This document shows, one piece after another, positions 17,524-25,812 of a DNA stretch of 64,000 bases (position 1 is the first letter of the stretch; every line of letters starts with the position of its first letter). The stretch lies in assembly GCF_004117935.1 (NCBI RefSeq), contig NZ_SDOY01000170.1, positions 124,001 through 188,000 on the forward strand, in the 5' to 3' direction. Made by a program: the position numbers and the translations under genes. The notes below the pieces were generated by a model. That model did not search any database. It was not told the DNA's origin and was given only the letters and a program-made list of their open reading frames with translations. Origin of the DNA: Streptomyces roseicoloratus. GTDB taxonomy: Bacteria; Actinomycetota; Actinomycetes; Streptomycetales; Streptomycetaceae.

Positions 17524-20499
17524 ATGTCAGAGAGGTCGACCGGCGCGGGGGATTTCGGAGGCGGGCAGGCCGGTGACGGCGGGGCGTTCGGCGGGCGGTT
17601 GCAGGCGTTCCGGCGGCGGGCCGGCCTCAGTCAGGAGGCGGCCGCGGCACGCGCCGGGATCAGCACCAGGGCCCTGCGCGACATCGAACGCGGACGCGTG
17701 AGGCGGCCGCAGTCGCGGACCCTGCAGCGGCTGGCCGAGGCCCTCGGGCTGACCGGCGGCGAGCTGGCCGACCTGCTGGTCGCCGCCCGCACCGGGCCGC
17801 CCCGCGGTGCCGCCCGGCCCCGGCTGCTGATCCTCGGTCCGCTGTCGCTCCAGCACGGCCGGACCTCCGTCCCGGTCACCAGCCCGATGCTGCGCCGGCT
17901 GCTCGGGCTCCTCGCGCTCAAGCACCCCGATTCCGCCACCCAGCAGGAGATCATCGACGTCCTGTGGCCGTCCGGTCCGCCCGGCTCCCACCAGAGCCTC
18001 GTCCACACGTACGTCAGCCAGGTGCGCCGGCTCCTCGCGCCCGGCGGCCCCTCGACCGGCCCCCGTACGACCGATCCGCCGCCGGCCGTCGCCCGCACGC
18101 CCACCGGATACCTCCTGGAGGCCGCCCGGAACCAGATCGACCTCGGCCACTTCGACGAGCTCCTCGCCCAGGCCGAGCGCCTGCACCGCACACCCGACCC
18201 GAGGGCCGCGTACGAGTCGCTGACGCGGGCCCTGCGGTGGTGGCGGGGCCCCGTGCTCGCCGACGCCGACCCGGCGCTCAGCCGGCACCCCGCCGCGGTC
18301 GTGGCCAACGAGCGGCGCGTCAAGGCCGTGCTGCTGCACGCCGACACGGCGCTGCTGCTGCGCCGGCCCGAGGACGCCGTTCCCGTGCTGTGGGACATGG
18401 TCAACACCGAGCCGCTGCACGAGGGCCTGCACGCCCGGCTGATCCTCGCCCTCGCCAGCTGCGGCGAACAGGCCGCCGCGCTCAACGTGTTCAACCGGCT
18501 GCGCGACCGGCTCGACGACGAGCTGGGCATCGCGCCGAGCGCGGAGGTCCGCGACGCGCACCTGCGCGTGCTGCGACAGCAGCTTCCGGTCGCCCAGCGC
18601 CCGGACCACCCGACACTTACGGATCACCCGACACTGACCGGCCACCCGGTACCGACGGACCACCCGACACTGACCGGCCACCCGACACTGACGGGCCACC
18701 CGACACCGACCGAGTACCCGACATCGACGGGCCTGACGTCCCTGACGGCCAGGACGCCCCCGCATCCCGGCCACCGGCCCCCGCACCCCGGCCCCTCGCC
18801 CGTACCTCCCGGTCACCGGCCCCCGTCCGCCCTCCCCTCGGCGTCCATGGATCCGCCGCTACCCGCGCAGTTGCCCGCCACGGCCGGTGCGTACGTCGGG
18901 CGGCGGCGGCAGATGCGGGAGCTCGACGCGCTCGTCTCGCCCGACCCGGCGGGGCGCGCGCACGTGGTGGCGGTGGTCGGCGCGCCCGGCGTCGGCAAGA
19001 CCGCCCTCGCCAAGCACTGGGCGCACGCGCGGCGCGAACACTTCGAGGACGGGCAGCTGTTCGTCGACCTGCGCGGCCACTCCCCGCTCCCGACGCTGCG
19101 GGCCGGTGACGTCCTGGCGCAGTTCCTGCGCGCCCTGGGCGCGCCGCCCGGCCGGGTGCCCGCCGACGAGGCCGAGGCCGCGGCCCTGTACCGCACGCTG
19201 CTCGCCGACCGGAAGACGCTGATCGTCCTGGACAACGCGCGCGACGCCGAGCAGGTCAGGCCACTGATCCCGGGAGCCCGGGGATGCGCGGTGGTGATCA
19301 CCAGCCGCAGCCGGATGGCGGGTCTGGTCGCGAGCGACGGCGCCCGGCAGCTCGCCCTGGACGTGCTCGATCCCGACGAGGCCCGTCAGCTGCTCGCCGT
19401 CACCGTCGGCGAGAGCCGGGTCGCCGCCGAGGAGGAGGCGGCCCGCAGGCTCGTGCGGGTGTGCGGCGGTCTGCCGCTCGCCATCCGGATCGCCGGGGCC
19501 AACCTGCTGGCCCGTAGCGCCGGCATCGCCGACTACTGCGACGAGCTGGTCGGTGACGACATGCTGAGCCGGCTGCGCGTCGAAGGGGACCGGCGCTCGA
19601 CGGTGCGGGCCGCGTTCGAGCTCTCGTACCGTGCGCTCCCGGCCGCCGCCCAACGGATGTTCCGGCTCCTCGGCGTGGTGCCCGGGCCCGATCTCACCGC
19701 CGACGGCGCCGCGGCGCTCGCGGACCTGACCTCGGCCTGCGCGGCCGGGCTCCTGGTGGGCCTGACGGACGCCCATCTCGTACGGGAGCGGTCGCCCGGC
19801 CGCTTCGGGCTGCACGACCTGCTGCGCTCGTACGCCCGCGAGCTGGTCAGCAGGGACGAGGCGCACGCGGCCCGGCAGCGGCTCTTCGACTGGTACCTCT
19901 ACCACGCCGACGCGGCGGCCCGGCTGCTCTACCCGGCGTCCACGGGGGCCTCGGACCCGTGCGCCGCCGACGCGGGACCCTCCGCCGCGCTGGTCTTCTC
20001 GGACCAGGCCCAGGCCTCCGACTGGCTGGACAGCGAACGCGAGAACCTGGCCGGCGCCGTCCTCCAGGCGTCCGGCGCCGGGTTCACGACCGTGGCCTGG
20101 CGGCTCGCGGAGAGCCTGCACGGCTACCTCTCGCAGAAGATGTACACGGGCGACTGCCTGAAGGTCGCGACGGCCAGCCTGTTCGCCGCGACCGCCGACG
20201 GCGAGCTGCGCGCCCAGGCCTCCGCCCAGCTGCGGCGCGCCGAGTGCCACCGGTCCCTGACCAACACCGCACAGGCCCTGGAGCTGTTCGCCGGCGCCCT
20301 GGACCTCGCGCGGCAGGCCGGCTGGCACGACGGGCAGGTGCTCGCACTGCGCGGCATCGGCACCGCGCACCAGGAGAACGGGGACGGGCGGCTCGCCCGC
20401 GCCTACCTCGCCCAGGCCCGCGAGCTCGCCCGGCGGGGCAGCGGGGCGGCGCCACAGGGCGCCGACGGCGATAACAGCGACTCCGGTATGTTCTGCTGA
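17524..20499 (+). CDS. XRE-SARP-NB-ARC-TPR transcriptional regulator (AfsR-like)
   Basis: A 991-residue multidomain regulator. An unusual N-terminal XRE helix-turn-helix (FRRRAGLSQEAAAARAGISTRALRDIERG, about 25-60) precedes a winged-helix domain (RPRLLILGPLSLQHG, QQEIIDVLWP) and a BTAD domain (about 190-355). A repetitive HPTLTGHPT linker follows (about 360-400). The NB-ARC ATPase begins near residue 485 (Walker A GAPGVGKTALAK; LIVLDNARD; SRSRMAGL; GGLPLAIRIAG). TPR-like repeats end at DSGMFC. SARPs activate secondary-metabolite operons by binding direct repeats near -35. It precedes the biosynthetic cluster in the same direction and is the likely pathway or global activator. It may be an AfsR-type kinase target. 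Confidence 0.9.
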   Translation: MSERSTGAGDFGGGQAGDGGAFGGRLQAFRRRAGLSQEAAAARAGISTRALRDIERGRVRRPQSRTLQRLAEALGLTGGELADLLVAARTGPPRGAARPRLLILGPLSLQHGRTSVPVTSPMLRRLLGLLALKHPDSATQQEIIDVLWPSGPPGSHQSLVHTYVSQVRRLLAPGGPSTGPRTTDPPPAVARTPTGYLLEAARNQIDLGHFDELLAQAERLHRTPDPRAAYESLTRALRWWRGPVLADADPALSRHPAAVVANERRVKAVLLHADTALLLRRPEDAVPVLWDMVNTEPLHEGLHARLILALASCGEQAAALNVFNRLRDRLDDELGIAPSAEVRDAHLRVLRQQLPVAQRPDHPTLTDHPTLTGHPVPTDHPTLTGHPTLTGHPTPTEYPTSTGLTSLTARTPPHPGHRPPHPGPSPVPPGHRPPSALPSASMDPPLPAQLPATAGAYVGRRRQMRELDALVSPDPAGRAHVVAVVGAPGVGKTALAKHWAHARREHFEDGQLFVDLRGHSPLPTLRAGDVLAQFLRALGAPPGRVPADEAEAAALYRTLLADRKTLIVLDNARDAEQVRPLIPGARGCAVVITSRSRMAGLVASDGARQLALDVLDPDEARQLLAVTVGESRVAAEEEAARRLVRVCGGLPLAIRIAGANLLARSAGIADYCDELVGDDMLSRLRVEGDRRSTVRAAFELSYRALPAAAQRMFRLLGVVPGPDLTADGAAALADLTSACAAGLLVGLTDAHLVRERSPGRFGLHDLLRSYARELVSRDEAHAARQRLFDWYLYHADAAARLLYPASTGASDPCAADAGPSAALVFSDQAQASDWLDSERENLAGAVLQASGAGFTTVAWRLAESLHGYLSQKMYTGDCLKVATASLFAATADGELRAQASAQLRRAECHRSLTNTAQALELFAGALDLARQAGWHDGQVLALRGIGTAHQENGDGRLARAYLAQARELARRGSGAAPQGADGDNSDSGMFC
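18604..18735. repeat. 36-bp/18-bp coding repeat in the SARP interdomain linker
   Basis: Repeats of the 18-bp unit CACCCGACACTGACCGGC encode (H-P-T-L-T-G/D) about seven times, between the BTAD and NB-ARC domains. The frame is preserved. The array would tolerate copy-number change and act as a variable-length linker. Confidence 0.85.
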
Positions 20500-21207
20500 C
20501 CTCCGGGGCGGCAGCACAACTCCTGCGGAAGTGCTGCCGGTTCTGCCGGTCCCTACGGACCTGTCGGCGGCGGCCGGCGGAACCGCAGCTCAGCGGGGGC
20601 GCGTTCGGCCGGAACCGGCATCCCGGCGGGCTCCGGGCCCTCTGGCCGGGCTGTAGGGGGCGGACCAGGTCTGGACCATACGGTGGCTCCATCGCAAGGT
20701 CGTTCCCCGCCCAGAGCCTCCGCACCGAGCCCCGCCAGAGCCCCCGCCCAGAGCCTCCGCACCGAGCCCGCCCGTCCGCCCGAGCTCCTGCCCCGAGCGC
20801 CCGCCCCCGCCCCGCCACCCGACCTCAGCGCCAGCCCCCGCCACCCGACCTCAGCACCCGCGCCGGCGCCCGCGTCCGCATCCCCACTCGCGTCCGCGTC
20901 CGCATCCGCGTCCGTATGCCCGCTCGCATCCGCACCTGCATCCGCACCCGCGGCCTCATCCAGGAGATGCGGCGTCCGCACGCATGCCCGCGCGTCGGCC
21001 CGCCCGTCCGCCCGCCGTCCGCCTCACCGTCCGGTGCGGCCCCTCCGCACGTCCGCCCGCAGCACCACCCCGTACGCCGGCGCCACCCCGCACCACCGCG
21101 CCACCCCGCACGTCCGCGCCACCCCCGCACGTCCGCGCCACCCCGCACGTCCGCACCATCCCGCACGTCCGCATCCGCACCGTCCGCGCACGCAGATTGA
21201 GGTGACG
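20500..21207. other. 708-bp spacer of C-rich low-complexity sequence
   Basis: No credible gene. After about 200 bp of ordinary sequence, 20690-21190 consists of irregular repeats of CGCGTCCGCATC, CCAGAGCCTCCGC and CACGTCCGCGCCACCCCG. A frame open through it into the next gene gives only Pro/Ala/Arg/Ser-rich protein, so I treat it as untranslated. The promoter of the next gene must lie in or after it, but I could not place it. Confidence 0.7.
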
Positions 21208-22338
21208 ATGGAATCCGCGGCACTGACCCCGCACCAGAGCCTCCGGGTGTTCGAGGGGCCCCTGAGCCCCCACGGACCTCTGGACCCCCGGGCCGCCGAT
21301 GACCTGCCCGGGAGCCAAAGAGCTTCCGAGGTCGACGAGTTCGTGGTCCGCGTCTATGAACACGCCGTCGGCCGGGCCGACTTCAGCCCGTCCGGGGTCG
21401 CCCAGGAGCTGGGTGTCCCGTGGCGGCGCGTCGAGCACGCCGTCGGCGTGCTGCGCGCGCTGCGCCTGGTCAAGCCGGCCGAGGGCCGCGCCGGCCGTCT
21501 CGTCGCGGTCAGCCCGGAGGCCGCCCAGATGGAGCTGCTCGTCCCGCTGGAGCGGGAGATCCTCGACCGACGGCACCGACTGGCCGGATTCAAGGGCCAG
21601 TTGAGCTCGTTCGTGGCGGCGTTCGAGAAGCACTCCACGGCCCGCACCGAGCCCGTGGTGATCACCGACGACCGGGAGGAGATCGAACTCCGGCTGCTCC
21701 GGGCAGCGCAGAGCTGCACCACCGAGGTCCTGGTCGTGCAGCCGTGCGTCGCCCGTGAGACCCGTGAGCTGCGCTTCGCCCGGCCGCTGGTCCTCGACGC
21801 GCTGCGGCGCGGCGCGCGGGGCCGGATCATCTACCCCCACACCGCGCGCGGGGACTCCGACACCCGCGCCCACCTGGGAGAACTCCTCTCCGTCGGCGGT
21901 CAGGTGCGCACCACCAAGGAGGTGCGCGACCGCTTCCTGATCTTCGACCGCAAGACGGCCTTCATCCCCGCGGGCGGAGCCGAGGGGGAAGGCGACGGCG
22001 GGGGCGGGGCGATCGCCGTCGTCTACGAGGGGGCGGTGGCGGCCTTCCTGGCCGGACAGCACGGCCGGCTCTGGGAGTCCGCGTACGACTTCGACTCCGG
22101 GGCGGCCGGTTACGCCGGAACGCTCGAGGACCTGAAGGCGACCCTGCTCGACCTGCTGGCCTCCGGCGCGAAGGACGAGGTGATCGCGCGCCGGGTGGGC
22201 ATGTCCGAGCGGACCTTCCGCCGTCACGTCGCCACGATCATGCAGGACCTGTCGGCCACCAGCCGCTTCCAGGCGGGCGTGCTCGCGGCCCGCACCGGTC
22301 TGGTCGACCCGCGCGCCCCGAGGAGCGATGCCGCATGA
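21208..22338 (+). CDS. TrmB/LuxR-type HTH transcriptional regulator
   Basis: A 376-residue regulator starting ATG 21208 (GAGGTGACG upstream). The N-terminal winged helix (about 45-100: GVAQELGVPWRRVEHAVGVL) resembles TrmB-type helices. The middle is a phospholipase-D-like sensing fold (EIELRLLRAAQSCTTEVLVVQP, DRFLIFDRKTAFIPAG). The C-terminal LuxR HTH (about 310-370) reads LLASGAKDEVIARRVGMSERTFRRHVATIM. This architecture is common in actinobacterial clusters and lacks a receiver domain, so control is probably by ligand or protein contact. Its stop overlaps the next start (ATGA). It is the nearest regulator to the biosynthetic operon and a candidate cluster switch. Confidence 0.85.
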   Translation: MESAALTPHQSLRVFEGPLSPHGPLDPRAADDLPGSQRASEVDEFVVRVYEHAVGRADFSPSGVAQELGVPWRRVEHAVGVLRALRLVKPAEGRAGRLVAVSPEAAQMELLVPLEREILDRRHRLAGFKGQLSSFVAAFEKHSTARTEPVVITDDREEIELRLLRAAQSCTTEVLVVQPCVARETRELRFARPLVLDALRRGARGRIIYPHTARGDSDTRAHLGELLSVGGQVRTTKEVRDRFLIFDRKTAFIPAGGAEGEGDGGGGAIAVVYEGAVAAFLAGQHGRLWESAYDFDSGAAGYAGTLEDLKATLLDLLASGAKDEVIARRVGMSERTFRRHVATIMQDLSATSRFQAGVLAARTGLVDPRAPRSDAA

Positions 22339-22993
22339 GCCGCTACGACCACATCGCGTACACGCCGTCGGTGCGCAGGGCGCAGGAGGAGATGGGCAGC
22401 GCCACGGCGGGCGACCGCCGGCTGCGGGGGCCGACGGGGGAGGCCGAGCCGCTCACCGAGGCCGCCGCCGGCTTCATCCGGGGCCTCGACGGCTTCCTGT
22501 TCGCGAGCGTGAGCGAGACCGGCTGGCCGTACATCCAGTTCCGGGGCGGGCCGCCGGGCTTCGTCCACGTCGTCGACGAGCACACCCTGGGCTATCTGGA
22601 CGTGCGGGGGAACCGGCAGTACATCACCACCGGCAACGTGCGCGGAGACGGCAGGGTCGCGCTGTTCTTCCTCGACCAGCCCCGGCAGGCCCGCCTCAAG
22701 CTGTACGGCCGGGCCGGGCCGGCGCCGTGCCGGTCGAGTCGGCGGATCCTGGGCTCGTCGAGCGGCTGAGCTCACCGCGGACCGACGGCACGGTCGAACA
22801 GCTCGTCACCATCAGGGTCGAGGCCTTCGCCTGGAACTGCCCCAACCACATCACGCCGCGCTTCAGCGAGCGCGAACTCTCCGGCGCCCTGGCCCCGTTC
22901 CGCGACCACCTCGCCCGCCTGGAGGAGGAGAACGCCTCCCTGCGCGCGGAAATCGCCGCGTACCGCGACGTCGTCGCACCTCCCGCCCGCTGA
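22335..22993 (+). pseudogene. pyridoxamine 5'-phosphate oxidase-family protein, apparent frameshift
   Basis: ATG 22335 overlaps the regulator stop. Frame 1 reads a normal PPOX/flavin-reductase-like N-terminus (MSRYDHIAYTPSVRRAQEEM, FASVSETGWPYIQFRGGPPG, GNRQYITTGN) up to KLYGRAG near 22718. It then degenerates and stops at 22769. The expected remainder (VPVESADPGLVERL, VEAFAWNCPNHITPRF, a C-terminal coiled segment) continues in another frame to 22993. The frame change equals one missing base within GGCCGGGCCGGGCCGGCGCC (22711-22730). The joined product would be about 219 residues, normal for the family (split-barrel FMN or F420 proteins). It is either a pseudogene, a -1 frameshift site, or a base-call error in GC-rich sequence. 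Its start overlaps the TrmB/LuxR gene, not the biosynthetic operon. Confidence 0.8.
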
Positions 22994-23019
22994 CCGAATT
23001 CGGCAGCCGGTTCCGGTCA

Positions 23020-23049
23020 TTGAGAAACCCGCCGAGGAATTCCTAGGCT
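23020..23049 (+). promoter_or_regulatory. candidate promoter of the biosynthetic operon
   Basis: TTGAGA (23020-23025), an exact 18-bp spacer and TAGGCT (23044-23049) lie 44 bp before the oxygenase ATG. This is a good vegetative-type Streptomyces promoter. Two GAATTC sites flank it, but no clear SARP heptamer repeats were found. Confidence 0.6.
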
Positions 23050-23092
23050 GGAACCAGCAAAGAGCCCCCGAAGCAGACGGAGACCTCACGCG

Positions 23093-23965
23093 ATGGTCAG
23101 CGACGTGATCGACCGGAACGACCGGTTCCGGGGAATTCTGGACCGACTCGCCACCAAGTCCATCGACGACTACTACAACCCGTACCGGCTGTTCGAGTGG
23201 CCGGACCGGCTCCCGGAGGACATGTGGTGGATGAGCCCCGAGCTCACCACCACACACGGGACGGAATGGGCCGAGAAGCTCACCCCGCAACAGCTCCACA
23301 CGCTTTCCAAGCACGAGAGCATAAACTTCTACAGCCTCAACGTGCACGGAATCCGGGAACTGCTCGTCGAGGTGGTCAACCGCATTCACACCGCCGGTTT
23401 CGAAACGCCGTCGGAGTTCTTCCACCACTTCATCGGTGAGGAGAACGAGCACATGTGGTTCTTTGCCGAATTCTGCCTCCGGTACGGCGGGAGGATCTAC
23501 AAGCAGCCCGCCGGCGGCGCGGAGGGCACCGCCCCGTCCGAGAAGATCCAGAGCCTGCTGGTGTTCGCCCGGATCCTGATCTTCGAAGAGCTCGTCGACC
23601 ACTTCAACGCGAAGATGGCCGAGGACGAGCGGCTGCACGAGACGATCCGCGGGATCAACCGCATCCACCACCAGGACGAGTCCCGGCACATCGCCTTCGG
23701 CCGCGAACTCGTCGGGCTGCTCCACCAGGACCTCCGGGAGACCGCCACCGAGCAGGAGCTGGACGACGTCTCCGCCTACCTGCGCCGCTACATGAAGCAC
23801 AGCTTCGAGTCCCTCTACCACCCGCAGGTCTACCGCGACGCCGGCCTGGAGAACCCGCACGCGGTGCGCCGGGCCCTCCTGGAGTCCCCCGCCCGCGTGG
23901 AGGCCGAGCAGCACACCTTCCGCAAGACCGCCCGGTACCTCGAGAAGACGGGAATCATCCGATGA
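23093..23965 (+). CDS. AurF-like diiron oxygenase (amine N-oxygenase family)
   Basis: A 290-residue all-helical ferritin-like enzyme. The full iron-ligand set of the AurF/CmlI family can be placed: Glu75 (KHESINFY), Glu117 and His120 (EENEH), Glu165 or 166 (IFEELVDH), His192, Glu196 and His199 (HHQDESRH). AurF and CmlI oxidise aryl amines to nitro groups, CmlI while the substrate is on a carrier protein. Start ATG 23093 has GGAG upstream. It is the first gene of the operon, and its stop overlaps the ligase gene (ATGA). I infer that it oxidises the amine of the aminoacyl group loaded by the next gene product. The 5' third is slightly less GC-rich than its neighbours. Hydroxylation at carbon is the main alternative. 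Confidence 0.88.
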   Translation: MVSDVIDRNDRFRGILDRLATKSIDDYYNPYRLFEWPDRLPEDMWWMSPELTTTHGTEWAEKLTPQQLHTLSKHESINFYSLNVHGIRELLVEVVNRIHTAGFETPSEFFHHFIGEENEHMWFFAEFCLRYGGRIYKQPAGGAEGTAPSEKIQSLLVFARILIFEELVDHFNAKMAEDERLHETIRGINRIHHQDESRHIAFGRELVGLLHQDLRETATEQELDDVSAYLRRYMKHSFESLYHPQVYRDAGLENPHAVRRALLESPARVEAEQHTFRKTARYLEKTGIIR

Positions 23966-24855
23966 ACCGCCTGACCGGGAGCGACGGCGCGCCCGCCCTG
24001 GCCATCCTCGGGCCGGAGGCCACCCGCCTCGTCAAGGAGCTCGACCGGGTCTTCGCCGGCTGGGGCCTCGCCGCCGGCGCCGAGGAGATCAGCGCACCGC
24101 CGCTCTTCCCGGTGCCCGACCTGGAGAAGTTCGACGTCTACACCAACTTCCCGCACCTCGCGTGGGTGGCCGGCTCGCTGGACGTGACGGGCGATCAGTT
24201 CAAGCCCGTGGAAGGCCGCTTCGGGTCCGGTGCCGTGTCCGAGGCGCGGTACGGGCTGCCGCACGCCACCTGCTACGGCGCGTACCTCTTCCACGAGGGT
24301 GGTCAGGTCGCCGACGACACCCTGGTGACCCTGGTGAACCGCTGCTTCCGCAACGAGGACCACTACGGCGGACTGCGCCGCCTCGCCAGCTTCCAGATGC
24401 GCGAGATCGTCGCCCTCGGCAGCTTCCCGCACACCCAGGAGGTCCTCGCCCGCTTCACCGGGCGGATCCAGGCCTTCGCCGCCGCGCTCGGCATCGAGCT
24501 CGCGAAGGTGCCGGCGGGCGACCCGTTCTTCCGGAACGACGGCGGCCGCGCGCTGATGCAGAAGCTCAGCCCGGTCAAGTACGAGTTCCAGTACGGCGGC
24601 GACCTGGCGATCGCCTCGGTGAACACCCACCGCAACTTCTTCGGCGAGCGCTGCGGCATCCGCCTGGCGTCCGGCGAGCACGCCTACACCGCGTGCGTGG
24701 CCTTCGGTCTGGAGCGCTGGCTCGCCGTCCTGACCGAGCACTTCGACGCGGACCTCGACGCGGCGCTGGCCGCCGTACGCAAGGCCGAGAAGGTCACGGC
24801 CGAGGCCGCGGAGGTTCCCGCCGCGCCCGGCACCGCCGCCGTCGGCGCGTCGTGA
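23962..24855 (+). CDS. amino acid:[carrier protein] ligase (SerRS-like class II)
   Basis: A 297-residue protein with a class II aminoacyl-tRNA-synthetase core and no tRNA-binding arm. Motif 2 is CFRNED (128-133) and motif 3 is GLERW (249-253). The three zinc ligands typical of atypical SerRS relatives are seen: Cys104 (HATCYG), Glu148 (QMREIV) and Cys245 (YTACVAFG). Known members activate glycine or alanine with ATP and transfer it to the phosphopantetheine of a small carrier protein rather than to tRNA. The gene overlaps both neighbours (ATGA with the oxygenase, GTGA with acpS), and a free carrier protein follows shortly. I infer loading of a small amino acid on the ACP at 25543. The exact amino acid cannot be read from sequence. 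Confidence 0.88.
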   Translation: MNRLTGSDGAPALAILGPEATRLVKELDRVFAGWGLAAGAEEISAPPLFPVPDLEKFDVYTNFPHLAWVAGSLDVTGDQFKPVEGRFGSGAVSEARYGLPHATCYGAYLFHEGGQVADDTLVTLVNRCFRNEDHYGGLRRLASFQMREIVALGSFPHTQEVLARFTGRIQAFAAALGIELAKVPAGDPFFRNDGGRALMQKLSPVKYEFQYGGDLAIASVNTHRNFFGERCGIRLASGEHAYTACVAFGLERWLAVLTEHFDADLDAALAAVRKAEKVTAEAAEVPAAPGTAAVGAS

Positions 24856-25289
24856 CCCAGCCGCTCATCGGCGTCGACGTGGTGCCGCTCTCCCGGGTGC
24901 GCGAGCTGACCGCTCCCGGCGCCGGACCGCTGCTCGGGCGCTATCTCTCCGCCGCGGAACTGATCGCCTCCCGCACCCCGGACGGCGCGGCCGACGAGGC
25001 CGGCATCGCCGGCCGGCTGGCCGCCAAGGAGGCCGTCTTCAAGCTCTTCGGGGCCGTCCGCAGACCCGTTCCCTGGCGGGGCATCGAGGTCCTGCGCGGT
25101 CCCGGCGGCCGGCCGGGCGTCCGGCTCTCCGGCAAGGGGGCCGAACTGGCCCGGCACGCCGGACTCGGCCCGATCGACGTCAGCATCAGCCACGACGCCG
25201 GCTTCGCCATCGCCGTCGCCGCGGCCTCCACCTCCCACGACCGCACGGCCTCCGCGCCCCCGAACGGTGCCGCCTCCGGCCGCTCCTGA
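24852..25289 (+). CDS. holo-ACP synthase, AcpS type
   Basis: A 145-residue 4'-phosphopantetheinyl transferase that makes holo carrier protein from CoA. The family signatures are present: IGVDVVPLSR near the start (Mg-binding Asp), GRLAAKEAVFKLFG (catalytic Glu/Lys), and VSISHDAGFAIAVA. The length fits AcpS plus a roughly 20-residue Ser/Ala tail. The GTG start at 24852 overlaps the ligase stop, so expression is coupled. Finding a dedicated AcpS next to an amino-acid loading enzyme suggests that it primes the operon's own small ACPs rather than fatty-acid ACP. A second PPTase of Sfp type closes the cluster. Confidence 0.9.
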   Translation: MTQPLIGVDVVPLSRVRELTAPGAGPLLGRYLSAAELIASRTPDGAADEAGIAGRLAAKEAVFKLFGAVRRPVPWRGIEVLRGPGGRPGVRLSGKGAELARHAGLGPIDVSISHDAGFAIAVAAASTSHDRTASAPPNGAASGRS

Positions 25290-25500
25290 CCGTACGGCCC
25301 GGTCCGCACGGCCGCACGGCCGTCGGCCCCCGCTGACCGCACGGCCCCGGTCCCTCGTGACCGTACGGCCCCGGTCCGCACGGCCGCACGGCCGTCGGCC
25401 CCCGCTGACCGCACGGCCGCACGAGTCCCTCCCGACCGTACGGCCTTCCGGCCCTCAGACCGGCCGGCCGCCCCCACCCCTCCCGACCGGCCGGCCTCCC
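25290..25500. repeat. 71-bp tandem repeat after acpS
   Basis: Units start at 25290 and 25361 (period 71 bp) with a partial third copy. Each contains CCGTACGGCC, CACGGCCGCACGGCCG and GCTGACCGCACGG. The acpS stop context (CTCCTGACCGTACGGCC) matches the repeat, so the gene end seems to be part of the duplicated unit. This is the only gap over 50 bp in the otherwise overlapping operon. Confidence 0.85.
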
Positions 25501-25542
25501 ACCCCTCCCCATCGCTCCCCCACCGTCTCCGAAGGGAATGCC

Positions 25543-25791
25543 ATGAGTTCCGCAGGTATCGGCTCCGCAGGTATCGACAAGGTCCGGGACTGGATCCTCG
25601 GCCGTCACCCCGAGCGCACCGAGCTCGCCGCCGACGTCGACCTCATCGAGAGCCGCCTGGTCGACTCGCTCGCCTTCGTCGAGCTCGTCTACACGATCGA
25701 GGACGCCGCGGGCGTCGAGATCGACTTCGACAACATCGACATCGAGGACTTCCAGACCCTCGCGACCATCGAGAAGGCGTTCTTCGCCTGA
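25543..25791 (+). CDS. free-standing acyl/peptidyl carrier protein 1
   Basis: An 82-residue four-helix carrier protein. The phosphopantetheine site is Ser42 in ESRLVDSLAFVELV. Helix 3 and the acidic surface (EDAAGVEIDFDNIDIEDF) are typical of carriers that dock ligases and ketosynthases. ATG 25543 has GAAGGGAATGCC upstream. It lies after the ligase and acpS genes and 21 bp before the methyltransferase. I infer it is the acceptor for the aminoacyl group. Confidence 0.9.
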   Translation: MSSAGIGSAGIDKVRDWILGRHPERTELAADVDLIESRLVDSLAFVELVYTIEDAAGVEIDFDNIDIEDFQTLATIEKAFFA

Positions 25792-25812
25792 TCCCGAGGA
25801 GGGATCTTCACC

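Noticed and set aside
18617..18619. TTA codon in the SARP gene
   Set aside because: The triplet is out of frame (reads CTT ACG).
20683..21207. 175-residue N-terminal extension of the TrmB/LuxR regulator
   Set aside because: The frame is open but encodes only repeats of Pro/Ala/Ser/Arg; ATG 21208 has a ribosome site and begins normal protein.
23041..23092. SARP heptamer repeats at the operon promoter
   Set aside because: I looked for spaced direct repeats near -35 and saw only two GAATTC sites, not a convincing SARP site.
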